From: VXPQ01 sp965232485
Lineage (GTDB): Bacteria; Bacteroidota; Rhodothermia; Rhodothermales; VXPQ01
Direction of reading: 5' to 3'
Length of the DNA stretch: 64,000 bases
Assembly (NCBI GenBank): GCA_965232485.1
Contig: OZ246975.1
Coordinates: 1,054,001-1,118,000, forward strand
The notes beneath the pieces are model-generated. The model was not told where the DNA came from, did not search any database, and was given only the letters and a program-made list of their open reading frames with translations. The translations under genes were made by a program, and so were the position numbers. How positions within the stretch are numbered: the stretch's first letter is position 1; each line of letters starts with the position of its first letter. Below, one piece after another: positions 1-8,600 of this stretch.

Positions 1-238
1 ATTCCGCGCGACAGTATTCGCATGTGGTCGTAAAAAACACGAGCGTCACGCTTTGCTCCCCGTCAGGAGGCAAAAAAACCGACGCCCCTTGCAGGTCCAC
101 GAGATGGGCTTCCGGAAGCTGCGCGCGACGTTCCACGGCGACAAGGCGCTGTTTCCGTATGCGCCAGGCTTCTATCCCAAGCCATGCGACAACGCCAAGC
201 AGCGCAACCACGATCAGAACGGCTCCTGTCTTCTTCAT
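1..238 (-). CDS. Membrane-anchored thioredoxin-fold protein (partial, runs off the window)
   Basis: The gene starts at 238 on the minus strand and continues past base 1, so only about 79 residues are visible. It opens with MKK and a hydrophobic segment (about residues 5-22), which reads as an N-terminal membrane anchor or signal. The segment VTLVFFTTTCEYCRAE (about residues 64-79) is the usual beta strand plus CxxC (C73, C76) of TlpA/AhpC-type thiol-disulfide proteins. It begins 13 bases after the membrane protein at 251-925 and is the last visible gene of the peptide operon. Several encoded peptides have an even number of cysteines, so a periplasmic thiol oxidoreductase forming or isomerising disulfides fits the context, but that role is inference. 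It could equally be an unrelated TlpA-like reductase. Confidence 0.7.
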   Translation of the reverse strand, partial: MKKTGAVLIVVALLGVVAWLGIEAWRIRKQRLVAVERRAQLPEAHLVDLQGASVFLPPDGEQSVTLVFFTTTCEYCRAE

Positions 239-250
239 GACGCACCCCTG

Positions 251-925
251 TCAAAAAATGGAAAGAAGGAGAAACGTGACAGAAGCAACCAGGAGCGCAA
301 TGCCGCCGCCGTACGAGACCGCCACGAGGAGTATGACGTTATCAGGAGCATGCTCCGTCACGAGGCGAATCGCGTAGGCGAGAAGCGCTATGTACGCTAT
401 CTCGAACAGGTTCAGGGTCCGCAGGATATAGAGGGCCCACATAGATCCCTCGTCGATTCCCACGAGGCTCAACACGGAAAGCGGGTAAAAAAATGTGTCC
501 GAGCCCGGAAAAGAGAGCATCCAGACAAGACGGACGATCTCCGCCGCAACCCATACGATCTCCGCCAGCATGGCGGCATGAAAAAGGCTGATAAATCGCA
601 CCTTCCATGCGATGATCGCAGCCCCGAGGGCAAGGCACGCCGTCGCAAAACCGACCTTTGCGAGCACGTACAGCGGCATCGTGGCGTACCCTATCCAGCG
701 CAGCGCCCCCCTTGCTTCGGGAAGTTGCATAATGCCCCCTTCGGGCGGCGCCGTCTGCACATATTCGCTGCTTACCCAATTGACGGTCGCGTACAGCGAC
801 GCATAACCGACCAGGAGCACCCATAACACCCATTTATCGGAACGTTTTTTCGGCTCGCCGCCTTGCGGCGCAGCCCACCCGCTGGAACGGGGCGCGGCTT
901 GCGCCGCATCATTTCCATACGTCAT
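251..925 (-). CDS. Multi-pass membrane protein of unknown function in the peptide operon
   Basis: I do not recognise the family. The 224-residue product has a charged, proline-rich N-terminus followed by about five or six hydrophobic segments (roughly residues 32-51, 75-107, 112-137, 165-190 and 197-222). The start at 925 is preferred over an upstream in-frame start because an AGAGGTG ribosome-binding site precedes it and because the upstream extension overlaps the small peptide gene at 1074-1244. It lies between the leader-peptide genes and the thioredoxin-like gene on the same strand. Possible roles are self-immunity or assistance in export of the peptides. These rest on position only. Confidence 0.65.
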   Translation of the reverse strand: MTYGNDAAQAAPRSSGWAAPQGGEPKKRSDKWVLWVLLVGYASLYATVNWVSSEYVQTAPPEGGIMQLPEARGALRWIGYATMPLYVLAKVGFATACLALGAAIIAWKVRFISLFHAAMLAEIVWVAAEIVRLVWMLSFPGSDTFFYPLSVLSLVGIDEGSMWALYILRTLNLFEIAYIALLAYAIRLVTEHAPDNVILLVAVSYGGGIALLVASVTFLLLSIF

Positions 926-1073
926 TGCAAAACACCTCTGATGTATCTGTATTTCGAAGGATATAGCCGCCGACGCCTCATTCCTCGGCGGGACATGCGA
1001 AAAAGGCTTCCTCGGGAAAAAGCCGGCCCGGAACGCGGGGGCGGATGCGGAATGCACCCGCCCCCGCCATTCC

Positions 1074-1244
1074 TCAACTTCGGCACAGCACATAGCACAG
1101 AAGCTCTCGCGGGACGTACGGATAAAACGGACCGGGGCCAGAACATATGACCAGGGCCAGAATGCCGCGCAGGGATTTCCCGTCGCACGGAGCGCGGGCG
1201 CCGCCGAGCACAGCGGACATTTGGATTGCATCCAGGATTTTCAT
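1074..1244 (-). CDS. Small double-glycine-leader peptide, Cys-rich core
   Basis: This is a 56-residue open frame missed by size-limited gene finding. It begins MKILDAIQMSAVLGG, which resembles the leaders of the two neighbouring peptides and ends in a Gly-Gly processing site after residue 15. The predicted core (residues 16-56) carries four cysteines (C20, C34, C50, C54) and a central Pro/Gly/Tyr stretch. An AAGGTGA ribosome-binding site lies about six bases before the ATG. It sits 49 bases after the 1293-1517 peptide on the same strand. It is likely a bacteriocin-like or other secreted modified peptide precursor. The core matches no family that I recognise. Confidence 0.6.
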   Translation of the reverse strand: MKILDAIQMSAVLGGARAPCDGKSLRGILALVICSGPGPFYPYVPRELLCYVLCRS

Positions 1245-1292
1245 GGCGATCACCTTCAGGTTTGGTTAGTTTGGGTTGGATAACGAAACGGG

Positions 1293-1517
1293 TCAGCTCT
1301 TTGCGAGCCGGCAAACCACATAGCCTCCCGCGGCTCCGGCGACCACGCCTATGCCGGTAACGACGGGGACCACGCCGCCCGAGGCAAGCCCCGCCGCAAA
1401 TGCCCCGGCGATCATGCCTATGGATATGGAGGACGGAATCATCACGCCGATCCTTTTCCAGATGTTGTCGCAACGGCCTCCCGTGAGCTGCATTTGCTCG
1501 ATGGTTAGTGTTTTCAT
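1293..1517 (-). CDS. Double-glycine-leader peptide with glycine-zipper hydrophobic core
   Basis: The 74-residue product has the leader MKTLTIEQMQLTGG (residues 1-14) followed by a core with two cysteines (C16 and C69). Between them lies a long Gly/Ala/Val-rich hydrophobic stretch with several GxxxG-like spacings (about residues 28-68). This is the look of class II (two-peptide or Blp-like) bacteriocins, in which a glycine zipper forms a membrane-inserting helix. The ATG at 1517 is chosen because the leader begins there; the ribosome-binding site is weak. It lies 51 bases downstream of the large C39/glycosyltransferase-like gene. Bacteriocin function is inference from leader, core composition and neighbours. 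Confidence 0.75.
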   Translation of the reverse strand: MKTLTIEQMQLTGGRCDNIWKRIGVMIPSSISIGMIAGAFAAGLASGGVVPVVTGIGVVAGAAGGYVVCRLAKS

Positions 1518-1567
1518 GACTTTTCGTTGGTTAAAAGGGTTTTTGAAATAACACCGGTTCGGCGGCG

Positions 1568-3781
1568 TCAAGACGTCCCCATGCGCAGAACGACCGCGTC
1601 GTCCATCCGCATCTCTCGGGCGCACAGCACGATGTCGAACCAATGTTTCATGAGTGTTCCATATGCGCCGACCAGATCGCGCAAGCGCGACCTGCGTTCG
1701 GCGGCATTGCCGATCAAATCGACCGGCGCATCGCATTCCCGCCGCGTCGCAAACTGCTCCAGCGTCTCCGCAAACCGCCTCAAATCCGCTCGCATGGTCG
1801 GAATCGATCCGGCAGGGCCCGACAAGGCCTGCTCGATGTGCAGCATCGACATCCCTATGGACCGCTCTACCGCGGCCCGGCATGTCATGTTGAAATCGGG
1901 CTGCTCCAGCGCGGCGTACTCCACGAGACGTTTTCCGAGATCGTACAGCCTTCGAGGAAGCGGGTCGGGCTGCGCAACTCCCCATTCCGCAATCAGGACC
2001 GCGAGTATATCGTTGACCCTGAACCCTTCGAACGCGATCTCCGCCGGAAACGGCGGACGCGGCTCTTCGGGCCGATGTCCGATGACGTATCCCGCGCAAA
2101 ATCCCCGCAGGCACAACGGAAAAACGGCTTCCAGCGTTGCGCTGAATACGCCGTCCTCGTTGCGGCCCACGGGCATGAACGGAGGAAACAGCTCCCGATT
2201 GTCGACGCCCATATTCATGCCCAGGCAGAACAACCCGTTGCCGATGGTGGGGCGCGCGACGGCGCGCCCCACCTCGCGGGTGCGCATGCCTTCCGGATAA
2301 CCGGCCCGAACCAGTCGCCCGAGAGAAGCCCCCTCAAGAAATAGCCTCGACGCATTCGACGAAGTACCGGCGTCTCCAGCATGTCCGGCGAAGGTCAACC
2401 CCACGCGACCATTCGGCAAGCGGCGCAGCAGCGGCGCCTGCGCATCGTCTATGACCATGTCGTCCCAACCGGACTGCTCCAGCAAGCGCACAACCGAACG
2501 ACCAAGAAGCGATTCGTGCATTTCGACGAAATTCACCTCTTCCGCCTGCTCCCAATCGCATGCGCCGAACCAGTACTCGTTGGGATCTGCTTGCGAAGAA
2601 AGCGCTATGCCGGATCGGGCGTCCGGCGCCTGGAGCAAAGGAGGACGGACATCGTCGTCCACATGCAGGGAAAGCTCGCCTGCCGTAGCCAGCAGCAGCG
2701 CATTCCGGTTCGCCCCGTAATTCGTGCTGCATGCTTCGCTCCCGCAGAGTGCAAAACGCAACACGTCCGGGCGGCAACCGGTCTCGTCCGCCAGCGTGCG
2801 AATCAGGGTGGCCCGCCAGGCGTCGTCAAGATGCTCCGCCTCGAGGCCAATATCGTTTCGCAAGGCGTCAAGCGCCGTCGCAAGGCGCGCCTGATCCTCC
2901 GGGCGCGAGCTGTCCGCCACGACGAAACGCACATGGCGGCCATGCCTGGACACATTCCCGCGCCAGGATCGAAGCGCGGCAATTACGCTGTGCATGCGCT
3001 GACGCGTCGGAATGCCGATCGCGGATATCTGGCCACGCCCTTCGGGAAAATCCGTACCGTTTGTCCCGTAACGCATCGCTTCTTTCCGCACGGCGGATTC
3101 CGACGTAAGCAACCCGGCCTCAACCCATGCGCGCCACATTGCGGAATCCGCGGCCTCCGCAACGCTGCCGGCATACTCCCGACGGGCCCGATGCTCGTGT
3201 GCGGCCATGCTTCGAAACCGGTCTGCGCGGAACAGCTGCTGCGCTTCCAATGCACGCAACGCCTTCGCCGCGCCTGTTCGCCGCGAACGAACCAGTACGC
3301 GATCGTTGCCCATCCCGACCGCCTCCACATCGAAACAACGATACCGCTCCGCATCGGCGGACGCCGAAGCGCTTTGGACAAGGCCGTCCGCATACAGCAA
3401 CATGCGGGAACGCCAGCGGCGAGCAAGGTCCGGCGACGCCATGCGCCGGACGCCTCGACGAGGATCCCCAATGACGTATTTCCCGGCCCGAAAGCCGTAA
3501 TACACCACGAACCGGCCTTGCCCATCGTCTTCTTCCTCTTCCCAATGCAGGATGCCCGGCGCCTCAAGGGCCCGCAAGCCGCTCAGGCCGCCTTCGTACC
3601 CGCGCACGTCGAGACCGGCGTCCGAAAGCGCTCCGTACAGGTCCAGCATAGATTCGCCGCAAACATGCACCCCGGCGCCATCGACGCCGTGATGCTCCAG
3701 CAACGCCGCCACGCAGACGCGTTCCCCCGACTGTTCTTCCATAGCGCGAGCGAATGCCCGCTTGACGGCTTGCAAATCCAT
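1568..3781 (-). CDS. Fusion of inactive C39-like domain, PqqD/RRE-like segment and glycosyltransferase-like domain
   Basis: The product is about 737 residues. Residues 1-115 follow the pattern of a bacteriocin-processing C39 peptidase, including CVAALLEHHG near the start, GILHW, GRFVVYYGF and GDPRRG. The catalytic Cys position appears to be Gly, and the catalytic His before FVV is Arg, so the domain is probably non-catalytic and could still bind a double-glycine leader. Residues about 128-205 resemble a PqqD/RiPP-recognition-element winged helix (RTGAAKAL, LFRADRFRS, WVEAGLL). From about residue 236 the pattern IPTRQR, GANRNALLL and HVDDDV (D355-D357) looks like a GT-A glycosyltransferase core. 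The start at residue Met3 of the longest frame is preferred because GAGGG is well spaced from it. The family is not named with certainty. Glycosylation of a peptide is inference. Confidence 0.6.
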   Translation of the reverse strand: MDLQAVKRAFARAMEEQSGERVCVAALLEHHGVDGAGVHVCGESMLDLYGALSDAGLDVRGYEGGLSGLRALEAPGILHWEEEEDDGQGRFVVYYGFRAGKYVIGDPRRGVRRMASPDLARRWRSRMLLYADGLVQSASASADAERYRCFDVEAVGMGNDRVLVRSRRTGAAKALRALEAQQLFRADRFRSMAAHEHRARREYAGSVAEAADSAMWRAWVEAGLLTSESAVRKEAMRYGTNGTDFPEGRGQISAIGIPTRQRMHSVIAALRSWRGNVSRHGRHVRFVVADSSRPEDQARLATALDALRNDIGLEAEHLDDAWRATLIRTLADETGCRPDVLRFALCGSEACSTNYGANRNALLLATAGELSLHVDDDVRPPLLQAPDARSGIALSSQADPNEYWFGACDWEQAEEVNFVEMHESLLGRSVVRLLEQSGWDDMVIDDAQAPLLRRLPNGRVGLTFAGHAGDAGTSSNASRLFLEGASLGRLVRAGYPEGMRTREVGRAVARPTIGNGLFCLGMNMGVDNRELFPPFMPVGRNEDGVFSATLEAVFPLCLRGFCAGYVIGHRPEEPRPPFPAEIAFEGFRVNDILAVLIAEWGVAQPDPLPRRLYDLGKRLVEYAALEQPDFNMTCRAAVERSIGMSMLHIEQALSGPAGSIPTMRADLRRFAETLEQFATRRECDAPVDLIGNAAERRSRLRDLVGAYGTLMKHWFDIVLCAREMRMDDAVVLRMGTS

Positions 3782-3919
3782 ATCCATCCCTCTAAGCGCT
3801 GCCGGACGACCGGCTTTTCATTGCCTCTTGAAGTATTCCCGTCGAACGATCCTCTCTTGCTCAGGCGATCCGACGCGCCGCAGCCTTTTGCTTTTGCAGC
3901 AGGAACACATGCGCTCCGG

Positions 3920-4117
3920 TCACGAACCGCAGAATCTGCGGCAGAGATTGGCGTACCGCCGGGCCGTAGCCCATGCCGTCCCCCAGCCGCCCCGGGCGTA
4001 TCCGGCGGCTACGCCGTATATGGCGCAGCCGGTGACAATAAACGACGTCAATTTGCCGCAACCCTCATTGCGACCGCCGCCCGTAATCTGCATTTCGTCT
4101 GCTGAAAGTGTTCTCAT
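3920..4117 (-). CDS. Double-glycine-leader peptide with four cysteines
   Basis: The 65-residue product begins MRTLSADEMQITGG, near-identical in pattern to the 1293-1517 peptide, with cleavage expected after Gly14. The core has four cysteines (C20, C31, C59, C63) and a Gly/Ala/Tyr/Trp-rich middle that could form a membrane-active helix. An in-frame start exists upstream at 4174, but the ATG at 4117 is preferred because GAGGTGA lies about five bases before it and the leader begins there. It is the first gene of the minus-strand set leading to the C39/glycosyltransferase-like protein, about 140 bases away. It is probably a bacteriocin or modified peptide precursor. Confidence 0.75.
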   Translation of the reverse strand: MRTLSADEMQITGGGRNEGCGKLTSFIVTGCAIYGVAAGYARGGWGTAWATARRYANLCRRFCGS

Positions 4118-4428
4118 AACTTCACCTCGTAACAGGTTTTGTGATAAAGCGAACCGGCTTCCTGTCCGGCGCAAACGACCTGATTCGGTTTTGCGCCCTT
4201 GCGAAGCCGTTCAAATACGGAGTCTTTCTCCGTTTCTGCGCCTTAAGACACATAACAGGGCCGGATATGACCTCGCGGGGCAAAATTTTTTGTCTTTTTT
4301 TTCGCAGCGCCCACTTGTATTCGGCGTATCTTGCCAACGGTCGAGGAAAATGGATCATGCGCCATATCCCTCGCGCAAACGCATCGCCCATTCTCACGCG
4401 ACATTGCCCTGAACAAACCCTGCGCGCC

Positions 4429-4818
4429 ATGAAATCGCTCACGCCGAACATCCTCGTGGAAGCCATTGAACCGGTGCTGCCCTTCTGGGTGGAGCGCCTC
4501 GGATTTACCGTCACGGCGGAGGTGAACGAGGGAAATCGCCTCGGATTCGTTATCCTGACGAACGGCCCGGCGGAAGTGATGTACCAGACCCTGGAGAGCG
4601 TCCGGAACGATGTGCCGGAACTGGTCGATATGCCCTTGGGGGGCAACGCGCTGTTCGTCAAGACGAGTACGCTGGAGGAACTCGACGCGATCGACGAGGC
4701 GCTGTCCGATGCGGAACGGGTCATTCCCCGCAGAAAGACCTTCTACGGAGCCGACGAGGTTACCGTGCGCGAACCCGGCGGAAATGTGGTGACGTTTGCA
4801 TTCTTCGCCGGGTCGTAG
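4429..4818 (+). CDS. VOC (glyoxalase/bleomycin-resistance-like) family protein
   Basis: The 129-residue product has the VOC arrangement: MKSLTPNILVEAIEPVLPFW with a Phe-Trp helix, then ERLGFTV, and a closing strand REPGGNVVTFAFF that is typical of the last beta strand of the fold. Metal ligands are not convincing, so the substrate cannot be given. An alternative in-frame ATG at 4357 has a GAGGAA ribosome-binding site and would add 24 residues. The shorter start is listed because the domain begins immediately there. It is transcribed away from the peptide operon and converges on the SGNH hydrolase. Confidence 0.7.
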   Translation: MKSLTPNILVEAIEPVLPFWVERLGFTVTAEVNEGNRLGFVILTNGPAEVMYQTLESVRNDVPELVDMPLGGNALFVKTSTLEELDAIDEALSDAERVIPRRKTFYGADEVTVREPGGNVVTFAFFAGS

Positions 4819-4827
4819 GCCGGCGAA
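4804..4827. terminator. Hairpin between convergent genes
   Basis: A perfect 8-bp stem (TTCGCCGG / CCGGCGAA) with an 8-base loop spans the VOC stop codon, in the gap shared with the convergent SGNH gene. No T-run follows on either strand, so intrinsic termination is only possible, not shown. Confidence 0.3.
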
Positions 4828-4837
4828 AAACCGTTAC

Positions 4838-5512
4838 TCATTCGTCAAGATACGGACGCACTGCTTGCGTCCAGATGGCGTAGCCCGCCTCGTTCATGTG
4901 CAAGCCGTCTTCCAGGAAAATGTCCGGCGACGGCTCGCCGTCTTCGCCGAGCATGGGCGTAAAAACATCGATGTAATCGAGGTAATCGCGGGTGCGGGCG
5001 TACGCCTCGATCAATTCGTTCGCCTTGCGCATCTCGTCCATGAGCGCGCGGCGGGCCAGGCTCGGTTTGATGGCGATGAACGCGATGCGGGCGTCCGGCA
5101 ACTGGTCGCGCACGAGGGAGACGAATTGCTGATAGTCCGTAAAGACTTGCTCGGCCGTCTTTCCTGCGGCCACATCGTTGTCTCCCTCGTATACCAGTAC
5201 AAGGCGCGGCGCGTAGGGCGTAACGATCCGATCCGCAAAGTGGATCAGGTCCGACATCTGCGATCCCCCGAACCCTCTGTTGATAACCGACGCATCTGGA
5301 AAATCCTCCGCCAGCGTGGACCACATCCGAATGGACGAACTGCCCGCAAAGAGCACAGCGCCCTCCGGCGGCGGGTCCGTTTCGTCCATGCGCTCGAAGG
5401 CCTGAACAGCTTCTTCCCACTGATTCTGCGCACATGCCGGCGCAGCGGTAAAAAACATCAGAATTCCGAGAAAACAGGCCGAAGCGATGCAGAATCTGGC
5501 AGAATGGTTCAT
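4838..5512 (-). CDS. Secreted SGNH/GDSL-type hydrolase
   Basis: The 224-residue product has a signal peptide (about residues 1-28, ending ACA). All SGNH blocks are visible: FAGSSSIRMW with the catalytic Ser (block I), GFGGSQMSD with Gly (block II), YEGDNDVAAG with the GxND Asn (block III), and DGLHMNEAGY with the Asp-His pair (block V). The family hydrolyses esters, often acetyl groups on polysaccharides or acyl lipids; the substrate here is unknown. The start at 5512 is chosen because it gives an ordinary signal peptide. The longer frame enters the repeat copy upstream. Confidence 0.85.
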   Translation of the reverse strand: MNHSARFCIASACFLGILMFFTAAPACAQNQWEEAVQAFERMDETDPPPEGAVLFAGSSSIRMWSTLAEDFPDASVINRGFGGSQMSDLIHFADRIVTPYAPRLVLVYEGDNDVAAGKTAEQVFTDYQQFVSLVRDQLPDARIAFIAIKPSLARRALMDEMRKANELIEAYARTRDYLDYIDVFTPMLGEDGEPSPDIFLEDGLHMNEAGYAIWTQAVRPYLDE

Positions 5513-5547
5513 GGCTATGGGCTGGATAAATGTTGCGCTATGGAATA

Positions 5548-5600
5548 CTCTGATTAAATCCGCAAAGCTCAGGGGCTGCGAGGCGCGCGCTGGCAAGGAA
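5548..5600 (+). repeat. Partial copy (R1) of interspersed repeat
   Basis: The segment from CTCTGATTAAATCCGCAAAG through GCGCTGGCAAGGAA matches the left end of the complete repeat at 53364-53623 in the same orientation, with a few substitutions. The rest of the element is absent or too diverged to follow. It lies in the gap upstream of the SGNH hydrolase gene. Confidence 0.65.
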
Positions 5601-5690
5601 TAGCGAAGCAAGCAGCGCGTCGCGTCCCCCTTGCCGCGAATACGTCGGACTATTTTTCCGGCAACGCCCGACCCGTTCATGTTCCCGGGG

Positions 5691-8600
5691 CTACCGCATC
5701 AAAACCATAAACTCCACGAGGTCTCGAATCTCCCGCTCCGAAAGCAAAACGGACATGTCGGGCATGGCGGAAGGCCCGCCGGCTGCGCCAAAGCCCGGCG
5801 CAATGCGCGCCGCGGGGTCCACGAGGGATTCCAGCAACTGCTCCCGGCTCAGCTTCGATCCGATCCCGAGCAGAGGCGGCCCCACGCCATCTCTCCCGCT
5901 TGTCGCATGACAGCGGGTGCACTCCCCGGCGGCGTTCCCCAGGAAAACCTGACGGCCTCGCCACCGGTTTCCGCCGTAAAGCGCCGCGGCGAACGGCGGA
6001 TTCGCGTCCCGCCAGGCTTGCGCCCGCGCTTTCAGGGCGTCGGAACCAGCCCCTTCCGCAGCTTCCAGAATGTCCAGACGGATTTCCAGAGCGGCGTCGC
6101 CGCTTTCAAGGCGCTCCAGCAATTCGCCCAGCACGGCGTCCGTCTGCGCAGAAGGTAACTCGCTCAATGTAGCCAGCGCACTTTGCTGTTCGGGCGCCCC
6201 GCCTTGCCGCAGCGCATCGCTGAGCACAGACGCCGCCTCGTCGTTGCTCAAATCAGCTTCCGGCGTCAGTTCGAGGGCCAGCATGCGCACCTCGGCGCTC
6301 GAGTCCGCCAGTGCGCGACGCAGGGCGGCAACGCGATCCGCATCCGGCAGGGCGAAAAGCGCCTTCAGAGCCGCTGCGCGGACTTCTTCTGCGGCGTCCA
6401 TATTCAACCGATCCGCAAGCAAGGCGTCCATCCCATCGACGTCCAGGCGAGCAGCCGCAACCACCGCGGCTTCGCGCACCTCCGCGCTTGCGTCCGCCAG
6501 CAATGTTTCGGTCAGGGGCGCAATGGCTTCCCGCGCAGCGCGCGCCGAACGCCGCACCGGACCGAGGTACGCGCCATCCACCCGATCGAGCGTAGACGGC
6601 TCGGCCCAAACCCCCAGCGCCGCAACGGCTTCCGCACGCATGGCCGCAGGCGCATCGGTCCGCGCGGCGTAGGCCGCCAGCCGCTCCGCGTCCGCATCGC
6701 CGCCCACCCGCAGGTTGGCGCTAATGACCCGCCGCAAAAGCGGCTCGCGCTCGAAGTCGGTCACATCCAGCAGGGCAGCCAACGCAGGAAGCGCCGCCGG
6801 AATGCCCCCGTCGTCGTTTATGGCGCGGGCCGCCTCCGTCGCCACTCCTTCGTCGGCGTCGGCAAGAAACGTCGAAACCCCTTCGTGCTGCATCCGGCGC
6901 AATGCAAGCGCCGCCCCGATCCGCACCGCAACGGAGGCATGGTCCAGCAGGGCCGCAAGCGCCTCCGCATCCCCGATCCGGGCCAGCGCCAGCGAACCCG
7001 CATGACGCAGATATACATCCTGCCCGTCAGCTTCTTCCAGCATGATTGTCAACCCATCCAGCGCAGGGCGATGGGCCATGCGCCCAAGCGCCTCCGCCGC
7101 AAAGAAACGAACCCGGTCGGATTCGTCGGACAGCAGCGGAACCAGCGCTTCGCCCGCCGCCGCATAGCGTACGTCGCCCAAGACCTTCGCAGCCTGCGCG
7201 CGCATTTCCGGGTCTGGATCGTCAAGCAAGGCAACCAGCGGCGCGGCCCGCTCGACGTCCCGCAACGCCAGTTGCCACAAACCCCATACGCCATGGATGC
7301 GGGCGTATGGCGCTTCCGTCTGCCGGACAGCTTGCAAAAACGTTTCTGCATCGCCCCGCCGCGCCAGTTCGAACTGCGCCTTCCGCCGCACCCGCATGTC
7401 TGCATAGCCCAACAAGTAATTCAATGCATCCGGCGCAACCATTTCGAAATCCGCCGCAAGCAATGTGCGCACCTCGTTGCGCTGCGCCTCGTCCGGTTCG
7501 GCGGCGGCCAGTTTCCAGACCCGCCCGGCGCCTTTGGAGCGCCATCCGTCAATCCAGTCGGTGAAATACAAGGCGCCGTCCGGACCGAACGCCAGCCCGG
7601 TGGCCAACACGCTTTTTACGGCGACGTCTTCTTCCGCCAGTTCGAAGCCCGCTCCTTTCGGCGCAAGGCGAAACGCATGAATATCCGACGTAAAGGCGGA
7701 TCCGGTGTACTCGGACATGAAAAACCGGCCGCGCCAATCTTCGTTCAGGGCGGCGCCGGGATTATACGCGATTCCCGTTGGACCGTCATGGTAATTCATG
7801 ATCGGGGGCGTAATGAAGGCCGGCTGCCCCTCGAAATGCGGCAAATACATCCCCTCGTCCATCCAGACCTTGTAGGAATTGTTCGTTTCCTCATGATATT
7901 TTCCGAATTGCCAGTGCGTCCGCCAACCGCTGTCGGAACCCTCGACGAGGTATACGAGCCGTTCGCTTTCGTTCGGATGATCCCCGTCGTTGTCCACGCT
8001 AATCAGATTGCCCTCGGCGTCGAAGTCGAACTCGTGCGTATTGCGCAGGCCGCGCGCAAACCATTCCAATCCGGACCCGTCGGGAAAGGCCCGGAGAATA
8101 GCGCCCTGATGCGGGTAGTGAATGGATTCCCCTTCCTGCGATGCAAGGCTCAGCCCCATATCGCCGACGCCCCAGTAAATGCGTCCGTCCGGCCCCATGA
8201 CCACGCCAGACACGCCATGGCCGGAAAATCCGGGGTGCACATTGAATCCCCAGCCGAGGGTCGTTACCTCCGAAATGCTCGGAGCCTCGTTCCCCAGTGC
8301 GTTCGCCAACCGGTACACGCCCGGCGCCGCTCCCAGATATATATCGTCGTCGTGCGCCATCAGACCGCCCAGAATATCCGAAACCGGCGTATTGAACCCG
8401 GAAACCAATGCGTGCGCCCGGTCCGCTACGCCGTCTTCGTCGCTATCCTCCAGGCGATAGAGCCGCTCCTTGACCACGGTCAAATCGCGCCAGTCCCGCG
8501 AGCCGTCTTCGTTGAGATCGGGCATCCAGGCGTTCTCGTCGCTGGCTTCCGGGGCCAGCGTCTTCATCAAAAAGGCTTCGAAATCGTGGGCCGTATTCAT

